Origin: Gammaproteobacteria bacterium
GTDB lineage: Bacteria > Pseudomonadota > Gammaproteobacteria > Pseudomonadales > Pseudohongiellaceae
NCBI GenBank assembly: GCA_018661465.1
Contig: JABJIC010000006.1
Location: 1 to 64,000, forward strand
Direction of reading: 5' to 3'
DNA: 64,000 nt
Below, piece by piece: positions 1 through 7,620 of the stretch. Positions within the stretch are counted from its first letter, which is position 1. Each line of letters begins with the position of its first letter. A model generated the notes under the pieces. The model ran no database searches. It was not told where the DNA came from and saw nothing but the letters and a program-made list of their open reading frames with translations. The translations under genes and the position numbers were made by a program.

Positions 1-1
1 C

Positions 2-70
2 CGTGGGCAGATTAAATATTTAAGGAAAGTGAATCATATTCTTAGTGCCAAACTAGAAGAAGGTAAATAA
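2..70 (+). CDS. C-terminal end of an unidentified protein (partial, cut by window edge)
   Basis: A reading frame open from the window edge gives 22 residues (ending in SAKLEEGK) and a TAA stop at 68-70. It is rich in basic and helical residues. It may be the tail of a gene starting left of the window, but a frame this short can stay open by chance and I cannot name a family. It would belong to the same accessory region as the genes that follow. Confidence 0.3.
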   Translation, partial: RGQIKYLRKVNHILSAKLEEGK

Positions 71-125
71 ACCGTTCTTATACTGGTGGTGCAGCAGCAT
101 TTTAAACTGTACAGGATTATAAACA

Positions 126-192
126 GTAAGCTTTGAGTACCTTTTAAGTCCCTTTACATAGTGAAGGGACTTAAAAGGTACTCAAAGCTTAC
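126..192. repeat. Perfect 29-bp inverted repeat with 9-nt loop
   Basis: The arms at 126-154 and 164-192 are exact reverse complements and enclose the loop TACATAGTG (155-163). The hairpin ends 3 nt before an ATG at 196 and lies between the possible gene end at 70 and the orphan gene. No T-run follows on either strand, so it is not a standard intrinsic terminator. It could be a regulatory RNA hairpin, a single-strand origin or recombination structure of a mobile element, or a small palindromic element; the sequence does not decide. Confidence 0.85.
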
Positions 193-234
193 GAGATGCC
201 TCCCGAATTTAGCCAACTTCGACAGGTAACGAAT

Positions 235-1041
235 ATGAATGATATAACTAAATTGCGAAAAGATTTGGAAACACTAAAAACCAGATTTGGTAAATGCCCT
301 GACATGCTTTGCTCAACTTGCGGTGGGTATGGGCATCATATTTTTAGTGTTCTTGGACCTCAAGATATAGAAATTATTAAATCAACTTTAGAATCAGCGA
401 CTTTAACTGAATATGATTTGCTCGGGGAATGGCGAGAATTAATTGAACGGAAATTTCCTATTCAAGTAAGAGATATAAATGTCCGTACACAAGATATAGG
501 CATTAGAAAATCAAACCTGATAAATCAAAATGACCTTGCTTCATTTTTAGAATCAGCAACTTTGGCTGAACTTGGTCTGCTCGATGAATGGGAAAACTCA
601 GTGCAAGGGAAATTCCCTGATCAGGTGTTGGATATATTTATTCGGGAATCAGAAACGATGGACCAACATAACCCAGAATCATTAGGAAAATTCATCTTTA
701 TGGCAAGGGACTTAATAACGTGGCCGGGGGTGGTGAAACCACGTAGCGGCCTGTTCTCCGCAATAACAAAAGTGGCTAGTGAGAAATGGAAGGATATTTA
801 TGAGTCAGTACTTGATCAAGCCTTTGCGATCGCTAAGAAGACGAGAGACGTTTCGCTCATAGAAACTTTAGTAATAACTCATAAAGGCCAAATTTTAGAA
901 GATAGGCCATTCTTAGACATGGCAATTGCTGTTTCAAAGACACACCCTGAATTACAAAGAGTGTTGTATAACTTTCTTCGCGAGGAAGTAGAGGATGTGC
1001 GTGACTTTACCGGAAGCGGAGGCTCTATCCGTCCTTACTAA
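235..1041 (+). CDS. Orphan protein with an internal duplication and CxxC motif
   Basis: The product is about 268 residues and I do not recognise its family. Near the N-terminus it has a zinc-finger-like CSTCGGYG. Two similar blocks of about 37 residues follow in tandem, each with ESATL, a D/GEW, a KFP and a QV-DI motif, which points to an internal duplication. The rest looks helical; no signal peptide or membrane segment is visible. An upstream in-frame ATG at 196 lies 3 nt from the perfect hairpin and has no free Shine-Dalgarno. The ATG at 235, preceded by ACAGGTAACGA, is the better start. It lies in the accessory left end with no recognised partner gene. Confidence 0.6.
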   Translation: MNDITKLRKDLETLKTRFGKCPDMLCSTCGGYGHHIFSVLGPQDIEIIKSTLESATLTEYDLLGEWRELIERKFPIQVRDINVRTQDIGIRKSNLINQNDLASFLESATLAELGLLDEWENSVQGKFPDQVLDIFIRESETMDQHNPESLGKFIFMARDLITWPGVVKPRSGLFSAITKVASEKWKDIYESVLDQAFAIAKKTRDVSLIETLVITHKGQILEDRPFLDMAIAVSKTHPELQRVLYNFLREEVEDVRDFTGSGGSIRPY

Positions 1042-1305
1042 TCGTGACAAACAACTTGTGAATTGGATGTGGATATTAACTCCCAGCCCAATTAAATAAA
1101 GGGTAACTAAGAGTAATATTCTTCTTCTAATTTGAGAGTCTCATATGCGTTCCCTGACCTTTTAAGGAAGTCTAGATGCTCAATCCCCCCTTGATCTGGT
1201 TAGTTCTAAGGAGTACTTTGAGCAAGTCAGAAGCCAGTATATAAGGGCGTGTAGACGGCCTGAGAGCCTGTGTAAGAGCGTTTAAACCAGCAATAAGAGA
1301 CAGCC

Positions 1306-1572
1306 ATGCAAGATTTCGCTAGTTATAGAGACACCCCTGATTCAGGGGCTTCTGAAGCCAACAGTACCGCTTGGACTCCTGATGTCCCCAGCATTATCTT
1401 CGGAGTTCTTATAGGCGTCTTCGTGGCCTTCATAGGCTTAAAGGCAGCCGAGTATAGGGCAGACCAAGCAGTGTTTGTTGAGGTTCCGGCGGTTGAGGAG
1501 ATTGAAGACAAGTCTTTTGTGTTTGAGTTTTATGAGGCGCTGAAGAGTTATGAGGTTTTGCCTAGAGGTTGA
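1306..1572 (+). pseudogene. Truncated SPOR/FtsN-like membrane protein (N-terminal part only)
   Basis: This is an 88-residue product with a short cytoplasmic N-terminus, one membrane helix (about residues 29-48, SIIFGVLIGVFVAFIGLKAA) and a juxtamembrane piece ending FEFYEALKSYEVLPRG. That layout, especially the F-x-FY-x-L...EV-P signature, resembles the start of SPOR-domain (FtsN-like) division proteins, where a linker and a peptidoglycan-binding SPOR domain of about 75 residues should follow. Here a TGA comes directly after the signature and no SPOR domain is found downstream. An AAGAGACAGCC stretch precedes the ATG. It is either a gene fragment or a small membrane protein in its own right; assignment to SPOR proteins rests on the motif only. 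Confidence 0.45.
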
Positions 1573-1618
1573 TTTTTGAAACAAGTTTCTACATAAAAGA
1601 AAAATAAGAGCTAAACTT

Positions 1619-1882
1619 ATGTTCTCAGACTTAGATAATACCCAATTTTTTATAATGCTACTAATCCAGATACCGTTCTGGGTAGGTATAGCGTGGTGGT
1701 GGCTTGGGTTTGAGTTTGCTCTTTACGTCGGAGCGTGGATTGTTTATTTTCCTATAGACAGGTTCACGACTTTAGGTAATATTTGGGCTATTATCTTGAT
1801 CGGTATTTTAATCGCATTTCATCTCTTCGGTGGTGGCGGTGGAGGTCCAGAATCTGGCGGTATGGACGGCGCTAATTACTAA
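1619..1882 (+). CDS. Small two-helix membrane protein with glycine-rich tail
   Basis: The 87-residue protein has two or three hydrophobic stretches (about residues 10-30, 33-45 and 54-70), with tryptophans clustered in WVGIAWWWLGF. It ends in a GGGGGG run and a small polar tail. It lies 46 nt after the SPOR-like fragment on the same strand, so the two may be co-transcribed. Small membrane proteins of this kind occur in prophages and phage satellites, but there is no specific family match and the function is unknown. Confidence 0.5.
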   Translation: MFSDLDNTQFFIMLLIQIPFWVGIAWWWLGFEFALYVGAWIVYFPIDRFTTLGNIWAIILIGILIAFHLFGGGGGGPESGGMDGANY

Positions 1883-1927
1883 GTACCTTCACACAAGGTT
1901 CCTAATATGAAAACAATACGGAACCCC

Positions 1928-2013
1928 CCCAACTACTTAACACCCCAAAATCTCTAAAACTGTAAAGCCACTAGTATATATAGATAGGGGGTGGCATGAC
2001 CTCCTGCGTACCC
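1928..2013. repeat. Direct repeat DR1, copy 1 (86 bp)
   Basis: It matches 2675-2760 at 81 of 86 positions in the same orientation. It includes a TA-rich core (CTAGTATATATAGATAGGG) followed by a G-run and GTGGCATG. The two copies flank the segment with the 41-residue secreted peptide. The TA-rich core resembles a promoter -10 region, so the repeat may be a duplicated control segment or the scar of a duplication. Confidence 0.9.
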
Positions 2014-2336
2014 ACCAGAAGGCCCTTCAGAGCCTTACAGAAGCCCGTCAAGACACGCTAAAGCTTGATAGACGTCAGACTAACCCTTAAATCAGAGGTT
2101 CAGAAAATCTCTAGAGTTTTAGAGGCTTCCGGAGACTTTAGAGTCACAGTAGACCAAACGGTAGACCAGAATAATCCTTTGACAATGAACTAGGTTTCGG
2201 TAAATCATTGATATATATAGACTGAGTAAGAAGTTAGTTCCTGAGTAAGGATGTGACCCTCTCTGGGGGAGACAAAGAGAACCAGATGTTGTTGCTGAAT
2301 TCAGGAATAGATGATTTGAACCTGACTCTTAGGGCT

Positions 2337-2462
2337 ATGAACAAACTACTCTTCTCAATCCTACTACTCTGCTTTTCTGTTGCTGCTAATGCAGAGGTTT
2401 GGTTTTGTGAAGCAGTACAGACGGCCACACAAGCAATCTCTACATGCTTTATAGAGTGTTAG
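2337..2462 (+). CDS. 41-residue putative secreted peptide
   Basis: The ATG at 2337 opens a frame with a clear signal peptide: MNK, a hydrophobic core LLFSILLLCFSV, then an AANA-type cleavage site near residue 19. The mature peptide is about 22 residues with three cysteines (EVWFCEAVQTATQA...C...EC). The frame continues upstream to 2253, but that extension would bury the signal peptide, so the later start is chosen. No family was recognised. It lies inside the segment bounded by the two 86-bp repeats. It could also be the start of a longer gene cut short by a stop. Confidence 0.4.
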   Translation: MNKLLFSILLLCFSVAANAEVWFCEAVQTATQAISTCFIEC

Positions 2463-2674
2463 CGGTCGCAGGAAGCAGCATAAAGCCTTAACCGACAACC
2501 TCCACAGTCCAATGCCTATCCTCCGTCTCTTCAGCACTAGACAGTTCTGACCACCCCCTGTTTCCTAGTAACCGACCAGCCAGCACCCCACCCTAGGGGC
2601 CACACCCCGATAAGTCAGAATGGTTCCATTGCTCCCGTATACATATTATTCCGAAAGTCAGATTACCGGTTGAT

Positions 2675-2760
2675 CCCAACTACTTAACACTCCAAAACTT
2701 CTAAAACTGTAAAGCCACTAGTATATATAGATAGGGGGTGGCATGGCCTCCTGCATACCC
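2675..2760. repeat. Direct repeat DR1, copy 2 (86 bp)
   Basis: Second copy of the 1928-2013 repeat, with five substitutions. It is followed by CAAGTTTTTGCTACATTTTGTGCTACAC, shown here only to note the twofold TGCTACA, the sort of short repeat seen near integrase arm sites. No integrase gene is present in the window. Confidence 0.9.
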
Positions 2761-2860
2761 CCAAGTTTTTGCTACATTTTGTGCTACACTTTGAGTGTTT
2801 TAGGCGGTTCTATCACCGCTGTAAGCCAGAGAATACGGCAGTAAAAAAGTGACGGAAGAT

Positions 2861-2883
2861 CCTGCCTCTTCCGCCAAATTATT
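2861..2883 (+). other. Possible attachment site: tRNA-Ser-like 3' end
   Basis: The run TCCTGCCTCTTCCGCCA (2867-2883) has the layout of the 3' end of a tRNA: a T-stem strand (CCTGC), a 7-nt acceptor strand (CTCTTCC), discriminator G and an encoded CCA, most like tRNA-Ser. No tRNA body precedes it. Instead GGAAGA lies just upstream, forming a small palindrome with TCTTCC. Elements that integrate into tRNA genes leave such a 3' fragment at their far end, which would make this the boundary between accessory DNA (left) and chromosome (right). This is inference; the intact tRNA gene is not in the window. Confidence 0.4.
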
Positions 2884-3095
2884 GTCTTCCCCGGTTATAC
2901 TCCTCCTATCCGTCATTCTCACTGCCATACTCAATAACCTTGTTCCGTTGCTGTTCTGAAAACCAGAATACTGAATAATGTGACAGGAAGAATGAGAAAG
3001 CAGCTTGAACAGATTTGATCGGCTTTTGCTTGATCTTAAAGGCTGCTATTGTTGCGGCTGCGAAAAATGAACTAGTAGCTAAGGGTGAGTTAGAG

Positions 3096-3416
3096 ATGAT
3101 AAATATTTTATTCATTGAGCATGATGGAACAGAACATCCTGTTGAAGTTAAAGCTGGAGGCTCGGTGATGCAGGCAGCGGTTAGCAATGGCGTGCCGGGG
3201 ATTGATGCAGATTGCGGAGGCTCCTGTTCCTGCGCTACTTGCCACGTTTATGTCGATAGTGAGTGGATTGATAAGCTCGAAACTATTGGTCCAACTGAAG
3301 AGGCAATGTTAAGCCTCAGTACGGACCGTCAAGAAACCTCACGACTTTCCTGCCAAATTCCAGTGGCAGAAAATCTCGATGGTCTAGTGGTAAAAACTCC
3401 GGAATTCCAGTTCTAG
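3096..3416 (+). CDS. [2Fe-2S] ferredoxin, P450 redox partner type
   Basis: The 106-residue ferredoxin is of the adrenodoxin/putidaredoxin class. It passes single electrons to a cytochrome P450 in the cytoplasm. The cluster ligands fit Cys40, Cys46, Cys49 (in DCGGSCSCATCH) and Cys86 (RLSCQIP), the C-x5-C-x2-C...C pattern of this class; Cys44 is extra. The start at 3096 follows AAGGGTGAG and gives a normal N-terminus (MINILFIEHDG); a longer in-frame extension to 3015 has no homology-like content. The P450 gene follows 102 nt downstream on the same strand, so the pair is probably one operon. No ferredoxin reductase gene is nearby. Confidence 0.93.
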   Translation: MINILFIEHDGTEHPVEVKAGGSVMQAAVSNGVPGIDADCGGSCSCATCHVYVDSEWIDKLETIGPTEEAMLSLSTDRQETSRLSCQIPVAENLDGLVVKTPEFQF

Positions 3417-3518
3417 ATAAGCTGCGTAGGATCCGAAAGTGCAGGGCTAGAGAGCTTCAGATAATTGAATTCTTGTAAGTGTTTGATATGAAGAATTGAC
3501 CAATGAGTTTTAGGAAAG

Positions 3519-4787
3519 ATGACAGAAAATATTATTCAGGGAAAGAAGAAGCCCAGTAAATGGAGCATGGTAGGAAAGGATGCCTCGTCTATGCCGTTGA
3601 AGGACATTGACTTGTCTCATCCCGGGATCTGGCAGGCTAACGAGTATCTGCCATTCCTGGCGAGGCTACGCAAGGAAGACCCTGTCCACTATTGTGAGAA
3701 TTCTGCGGTCGGCTCCTATTGGTCTGTAACCAAGTACAAAGACATAATGGAAGTGGATACGTCTCCGCAGATTTATTCTTCAGAGCCTACAATCGGTATG
3801 GTCGATACTTTCGAAGAATTCAGCTTCCCTGCATTCATCTCCATGGACCCGCCTAAACATGATGAGCAGCGAAAAGTAGTTCAAGGAGTGGTTGCTCCGG
3901 CAAATCTTAAAAATCTCGAAGGGCTGATACGGCAGCGAGTGTGCAATATCCTTGATAGCCTGCCGCTTGAAGAAGAATTTGATTGGGTAAATAGAGTGTC
4001 TATTGAGTTGACCACGCAGATGCTGGCTACTCTTTTTGATTTTCCTTTTGAGGATAGATATAAACTCACTCGCTGGTCAGACGTGGCCACTGCTATTCCC
4101 GGCCATGGTGTTATTAATTCAATTGAAGAGCGTTGGGAATCTATGGAGGAGTGTCTTGCTTACTTCACCCGACTGTGGAATGAGAGGATAAACAAAGAGC
4201 CAGGCAATGACCTGGTTTCCATGCTTGCCCATGGAGAATCTACAAGAAATATGCCGCCTACGGAATTTCTAGGGAATATCATACTTTTGATTGTTGGGGG
4301 CAACGACACAACACGAAACTCCATTTCGGGTGGAGTCCTCGCTCTTAATGAATTTCCCGATGAGTACGAGAAATTAAGGCAAGACCCAAGTTTGGTGAAA
4401 AATATGATTTCTGAAATCATTCGGTGGCAAACTCCTCTTGCGCATATGCGTCGCACTGCAAAAACTGACGCTGTACTTGGGGGTAAGCAGATCAAGGCTG
4501 GCGATAAAGTTGTAATGTGGTATGCCTCGGGAAATCGCGATGAGGAAGTAATTGATCGGCCCGATGTTTTTTGGATTGACCGGCCTAATGTGCGGCAGCA
4601 CCTCTCCTTTGGTTTTGGTCTGCATCGATGTATGGGTAATAGATTGGCCGAAATGCAATTGAGCATTCTCTGGGAAGAGATAATGCAACGTTTCCACAAA
4701 GTAGAAATTGTGGGCGATGTCGAGAGAGTGTATTCCAGTTTCGTTAAAGGCTATACACGGATGCCTGTGGTGCTTCATCCAAAGTAG
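3519..4787 (+). CDS. Cytochrome P450, CYP153 family (alkane terminal hydroxylase)
   Basis: The 422-residue protein is a soluble bacterial P450. The heme-thiolate Cys371 sits in LSFGFGLHRCMGNRLAEMQ, the I-helix oxygen-binding motif is GGNDTT (260-265), and the ExxR pair is E299/R302. The stretches AFISMDPPKHDEQR, LLIVGGNDTTRNS, EIIRWQTPLAHMRR and VMWYASGNRDE are hallmarks of CYP153, which hydroxylates the terminal carbon of medium-chain alkanes and related compounds, using a ferredoxin such as the one encoded just upstream. Length is normal for the family. An AGGAAAG stretch lies just before the ATG. Exact substrate range cannot be read from the sequence. Confidence 0.93.
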   Translation: MTENIIQGKKKPSKWSMVGKDASSMPLKDIDLSHPGIWQANEYLPFLARLRKEDPVHYCENSAVGSYWSVTKYKDIMEVDTSPQIYSSEPTIGMVDTFEEFSFPAFISMDPPKHDEQRKVVQGVVAPANLKNLEGLIRQRVCNILDSLPLEEEFDWVNRVSIELTTQMLATLFDFPFEDRYKLTRWSDVATAIPGHGVINSIEERWESMEECLAYFTRLWNERINKEPGNDLVSMLAHGESTRNMPPTEFLGNIILLIVGGNDTTRNSISGGVLALNEFPDEYEKLRQDPSLVKNMISEIIRWQTPLAHMRRTAKTDAVLGGKQIKAGDKVVMWYASGNRDEEVIDRPDVFWIDRPNVRQHLSFGFGLHRCMGNRLAEMQLSILWEEIMQRFHKVEIVGDVERVYSSFVKGYTRMPVVLHPK

Positions 4788-5017
4788 GTCATTTTCCATT
4801 CTTTCTTGTTGCTCTCCCCGAGTAATCCTTCTTCATTAGGTTCCAATTCAGATTGCTGACGGTTTGACACAGGTCAAGCTGTAGTAGCCTCGTACTGCTA
4901 TGTTTGAGAGGTAAAATTCCTGCTAAGCTCGTCCTTTACGATTACTCGCTTCAGGGTTGTAGTCATTCTCTGAAAATATTGTTTATAGATTAGAAGTATC
5001 GATATCCGGAGATTCTC

Positions 5018-6535
5018 ATGTTTGAAGCTGCCGAAGTTGGGCGAACCCTTAGTAAAAAAGATTTCAAACAGCTAGAGCCAGAGGTGCATAATCTTTTTTT
5101 GCAATTGCAAAGACGTCTTCGTGAGTCGGACAAGACGCTGGTAGTAATTATCGCTGGCGTAGAAGGGGCTGGAAAAGGAGAAGTAGTAGACAAGATAAAT
5201 CGATGGTTTGATACAAGAGATGTGCAGACCCATGCCTATTGGGACGAAACTGATGAGGAGAGCCAGAGACCAAGGTATTGGAGGTTTTGGCGAAACCTCC
5301 CCATGCGCGGCACCATTAGTGTCATGTTTGGCTCCTGGTATACCAGACCCATTGTTGATCGAGCGTTTGGCAAACTGGATGAAGCTGAGCTTGATCAACA
5401 ACTGAAAAAAATATCAGAGTTAGAGCGAACATTAAGCGATGGAGGAACAATCTTTGTAAAACTGTGGTTTCACTTATCGAAGGCAGTGCAACAACAGAGA
5501 CTGGAGGAAGATGTAAAAATCAGTAAGTTCAAGAAATCACCTCTCTTGGAAAAGTTTTCTAAATCCTATGACAAATTCGCCAAGATTTCAGAAAGAGCAC
5601 TTCGGCTTACCGACAGTGGATGTGCACCATGGAATATCATTGAAGCTAGTGATGCAAGATATAGAGATATATCAGTTGGAAACATTGTTATCTCTGCCCT
5701 GCAAGAAGGGCTGCTCAGCAACGAACCCGAAAATACCAAAATTTCTGAAACCAATACGGTGGAAGCTTCATCCGCTATAAAAAATGCTCTGGCCAGCAAA
5801 TCCTCCACAATTACGGTTCTTGATACCATTGACCTTAGTCAAATACTCACAGAGTCCGATTACAATAAGCAGCTCGACCAACTGCAGCTTCGATTGCATA
5901 AATTGGCTTGGCAGATGTATGCAGAGAAACGAAACGCCTTGATGCTATTCGAAGGTTGGGACGCTGGTGGTAAAGGCAGCGCTATTCGCAGGGTTACTTC
6001 CGCTATCGATGCCAGATTGTATAGGGTGATTCCCATTGCAGCCCCGACCGATGAAGAAAAAGGGCACCATTATCTCTGGAGATTTTGGCGGCACATACCC
6101 CGTGCCGGTTATATGACCATCTATGACAGGTCTTGGTATGGCAGGGTGTTAGTGGAAAGAGTTGAAAAATTTGCCAAGCCCCATGAATGGTTGCGCTCTT
6201 ATCAGGAGATAAATGACTTCGAGGAGCACCTTGTGGATCATGGTATGGCGCTCTTTAAATTCTGGATACATATCAGCCCAGAGGAGCAATTACGACGATT
6301 CAAGGAGAGAGAGAAAGATCCACGCAAGCAGCATAAAATTACTGATGAGGATTGGCGCAATCGAGAAATGTGGGAGGACTATAAGCAGGCCGTAAATGAT
6401 ATGGTGGCTCACACTAGTACCGATAGAACTCCCTGGACAATAGTGGCGGGGAATAGCAAGTTATTTGCTCGAATTCAAATTCTTGAAACAATATGCGAGG
6501 GCTTGGAAAAAACTCTCTCAACGGAGAAAAAATGA
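5018..6535 (+). CDS. pap: Polyphosphate:AMP phosphotransferase (two PPK2 domains)
   Basis: This cytoplasmic enzyme uses polyphosphate to phosphorylate AMP to ADP (PPK2 class II). The 505 residues contain two fused PPK2 domains. The first (about 10-235) has a Walker A of GVEGAGKG (47-54) and FGSWYTRP. The second (about 280-500) has GWDAGGKG (313-320) and YDRSWYGR (369-376). In known enzymes of this class the C-terminal domain is the active one. Here too the first domain has lost the YDRSWY consensus (FGSWYT), consistent with a structural role. Length matches the family. The gene stands alone between the P450 and the convergent AstE-like gene, 12 nt from the latter's stop. Confidence 0.93.
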   Translation: MFEAAEVGRTLSKKDFKQLEPEVHNLFLQLQRRLRESDKTLVVIIAGVEGAGKGEVVDKINRWFDTRDVQTHAYWDETDEESQRPRYWRFWRNLPMRGTISVMFGSWYTRPIVDRAFGKLDEAELDQQLKKISELERTLSDGGTIFVKLWFHLSKAVQQQRLEEDVKISKFKKSPLLEKFSKSYDKFAKISERALRLTDSGCAPWNIIEASDARYRDISVGNIVISALQEGLLSNEPENTKISETNTVEASSAIKNALASKSSTITVLDTIDLSQILTESDYNKQLDQLQLRLHKLAWQMYAEKRNALMLFEGWDAGGKGSAIRRVTSAIDARLYRVIPIAAPTDEEKGHHYLWRFWRHIPRAGYMTIYDRSWYGRVLVERVEKFAKPHEWLRSYQEINDFEEHLVDHGMALFKFWIHISPEEQLRRFKEREKDPRKQHKITDEDWRNREMWEDYKQAVNDMVAHTSTDRTPWTIVAGNSKLFARIQILETICEGLEKTLSTEKK

Positions 6536-6547
6536 GTAGTGGAGTTT

Positions 6548-7615
6548 TTATTCTTCGTCGGGTACTGTTAAATAGAACAAGCAATCCTTGCGGGCGATTT
6601 CCGGATTTGTTGTGACCATAAACAGCTTTAAAATTTTCTTCGGATAGAGCTCACCTTCTCTCAATTCGAAATATTCTCCAATCAATTCCCGTCCTTCCAT
6701 ATCCTTCGCTGTAAGGTTTTGTTCGATATCTCCGTAAACAAATCCCAATCTGGAATCAGGGGTGACGAAGCCGAAATTGAAATGCTCTATTTCGGGCAGC
6801 AGAGTTACACCATCTTCTAGCAAGCAATGATCTCCATAGGCTATTTCGCTTCCCTCTTTCAGTTCGAGGCGAATTGGATTGTGGAAGAATTCCAGAGACA
6901 TATCTGTGTGACCTACAGAGAGAACGTCATCGTAGGTTAGGTATCTGCCAAGACCTTCGGTGACCATGAGATTCGATTCAGGATCCTGAACGCCGCCACA
7001 CTCAATAGTAACGGTCGGCATCATGGTCTCGCTAATTTCCATTAGAGCTCCCAGAGAGAGATCAGTGACAATCATACGGTGAGTGAATAAAGACACCAGC
7101 GCATCATGAGTGGAATCCATGAAGGTTGTAACACCGAAGGAAGGGCTCGAGCCCGATGTGTTATGGATATCAATAACACACTCTGGATGTATGGTCTTCA
7201 AAGACTCAATAATTTCTTTCGCCAGATGATCTTGTTCGGTTTCGCCGAAGGGAGATTTGAAACAGCGATTTAGATCTTTATGATGGGGAAGCATTCTGTA
7301 TATGAAGCCGGGAGCCTGCTTAGCCGCATCGACACTTCCGATATAGATGTGTATATCGACAGCGGGCTTCAGGCCCAGCCGTAGAATTTCATAAACACCG
7401 TGCAAGCCTGAAGGTTCGTTACCATGAAGCAGGGTGACTACTGCGCGGCTACGACTACGATCTTTTCCAGTTATCTTGATGTGGGTCGGCCCCGAGAGTA
7501 GATGCAAAAATTCAACACTACTCTCGCCAACCTCATTCGGTGCTGGGTTATTCCAGACATTTAGTTGCGGATTTAAGCCAGCGTTGTTGCTCGTTGTTAT
7601 TGTCGGGTGAGTCAT
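6548..7615 (-). CDS. Succinylglutamate desuccinylase/aspartoacylase-family zinc hydrolase
   Basis: This M14-like zinc carboxypeptidase fold of 355 residues would remove an acyl group or cleave an amide at an amino-acid-like substrate. The zinc motif HGNEPSG, the conserved DIHNTSG and a late glutamate (TIECGG) are those of the AstE/AspA family. There is no signal peptide, so it is cytoplasmic. The ATG at 7615 lies 5 nt past the stop of the upstream GCS2-family gene; a GTG at 7630 would overlap it. The tight coupling suggests the two enzymes act on one small molecule, one making and one breaking an amide bond. It is not part of an arginine-succinyltransferase operon, so a role in arginine catabolism is unlikely. 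Confidence 0.8.
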   Translation of the reverse strand: MTHPTITTSNNAGLNPQLNVWNNPAPNEVGESSVEFLHLLSGPTHIKITGKDRSRSRAVVTLLHGNEPSGLHGVYEILRLGLKPAVDIHIYIGSVDAAKQAPGFIYRMLPHHKDLNRCFKSPFGETEQDHLAKEIIESLKTIHPECVIDIHNTSGSSPSFGVTTFMDSTHDALVSLFTHRMIVTDLSLGALMEISETMMPTVTIECGGVQDPESNLMVTEGLGRYLTYDDVLSVGHTDMSLEFFHNPIRLELKEGSEIAYGDHCLLEDGVTLLPEIEHFNFGFVTPDSRLGFVYGDIEQNLTAKDMEGRELIGEYFELREGELYPKKILKLFMVTTNPEIARKDCLFYLTVPDEE

Positions 7616-7620
7616 CGCTG

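Larger units (their letters stand above)
2463..3095. other. Gap without genes: repeat copy 2 and putative island boundary
   Basis: Within these 633 bp I see the second 86-bp repeat, the tRNA-like 3' end and, right of it, about 210 bp of leader before the ferredoxin gene. No convincing coding frame is present on either strand. Confidence 0.6.

Noticed and set aside
1569-1605. Read-through of the TGA ending the SPOR-like fragment as selenocysteine
   Set aside because: Only eight further codons follow before TAA and no SECIS-like hairpin is evident.
1-2860. Integrase or transposase gene in the accessory left end
   Set aside because: None of the frames there shows tyrosine or serine recombinase or DDE motifs; any integrase would be left of the window.
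2861-2883. selC (tRNA-Sec) remnant
   Set aside because: GGAAGAT...CTTCCGCCA resembles tRNA-Sec ends, but the spacing gives a 5-nt T-stem and a 7-nt acceptor strand, which fits tRNA-Ser better; no tRNA body is present.
4160-4699. 179-codon antisense frame within the P450 gene
   Set aside because: It is the shadow of the P450 coding frame, with no homology-like motifs.
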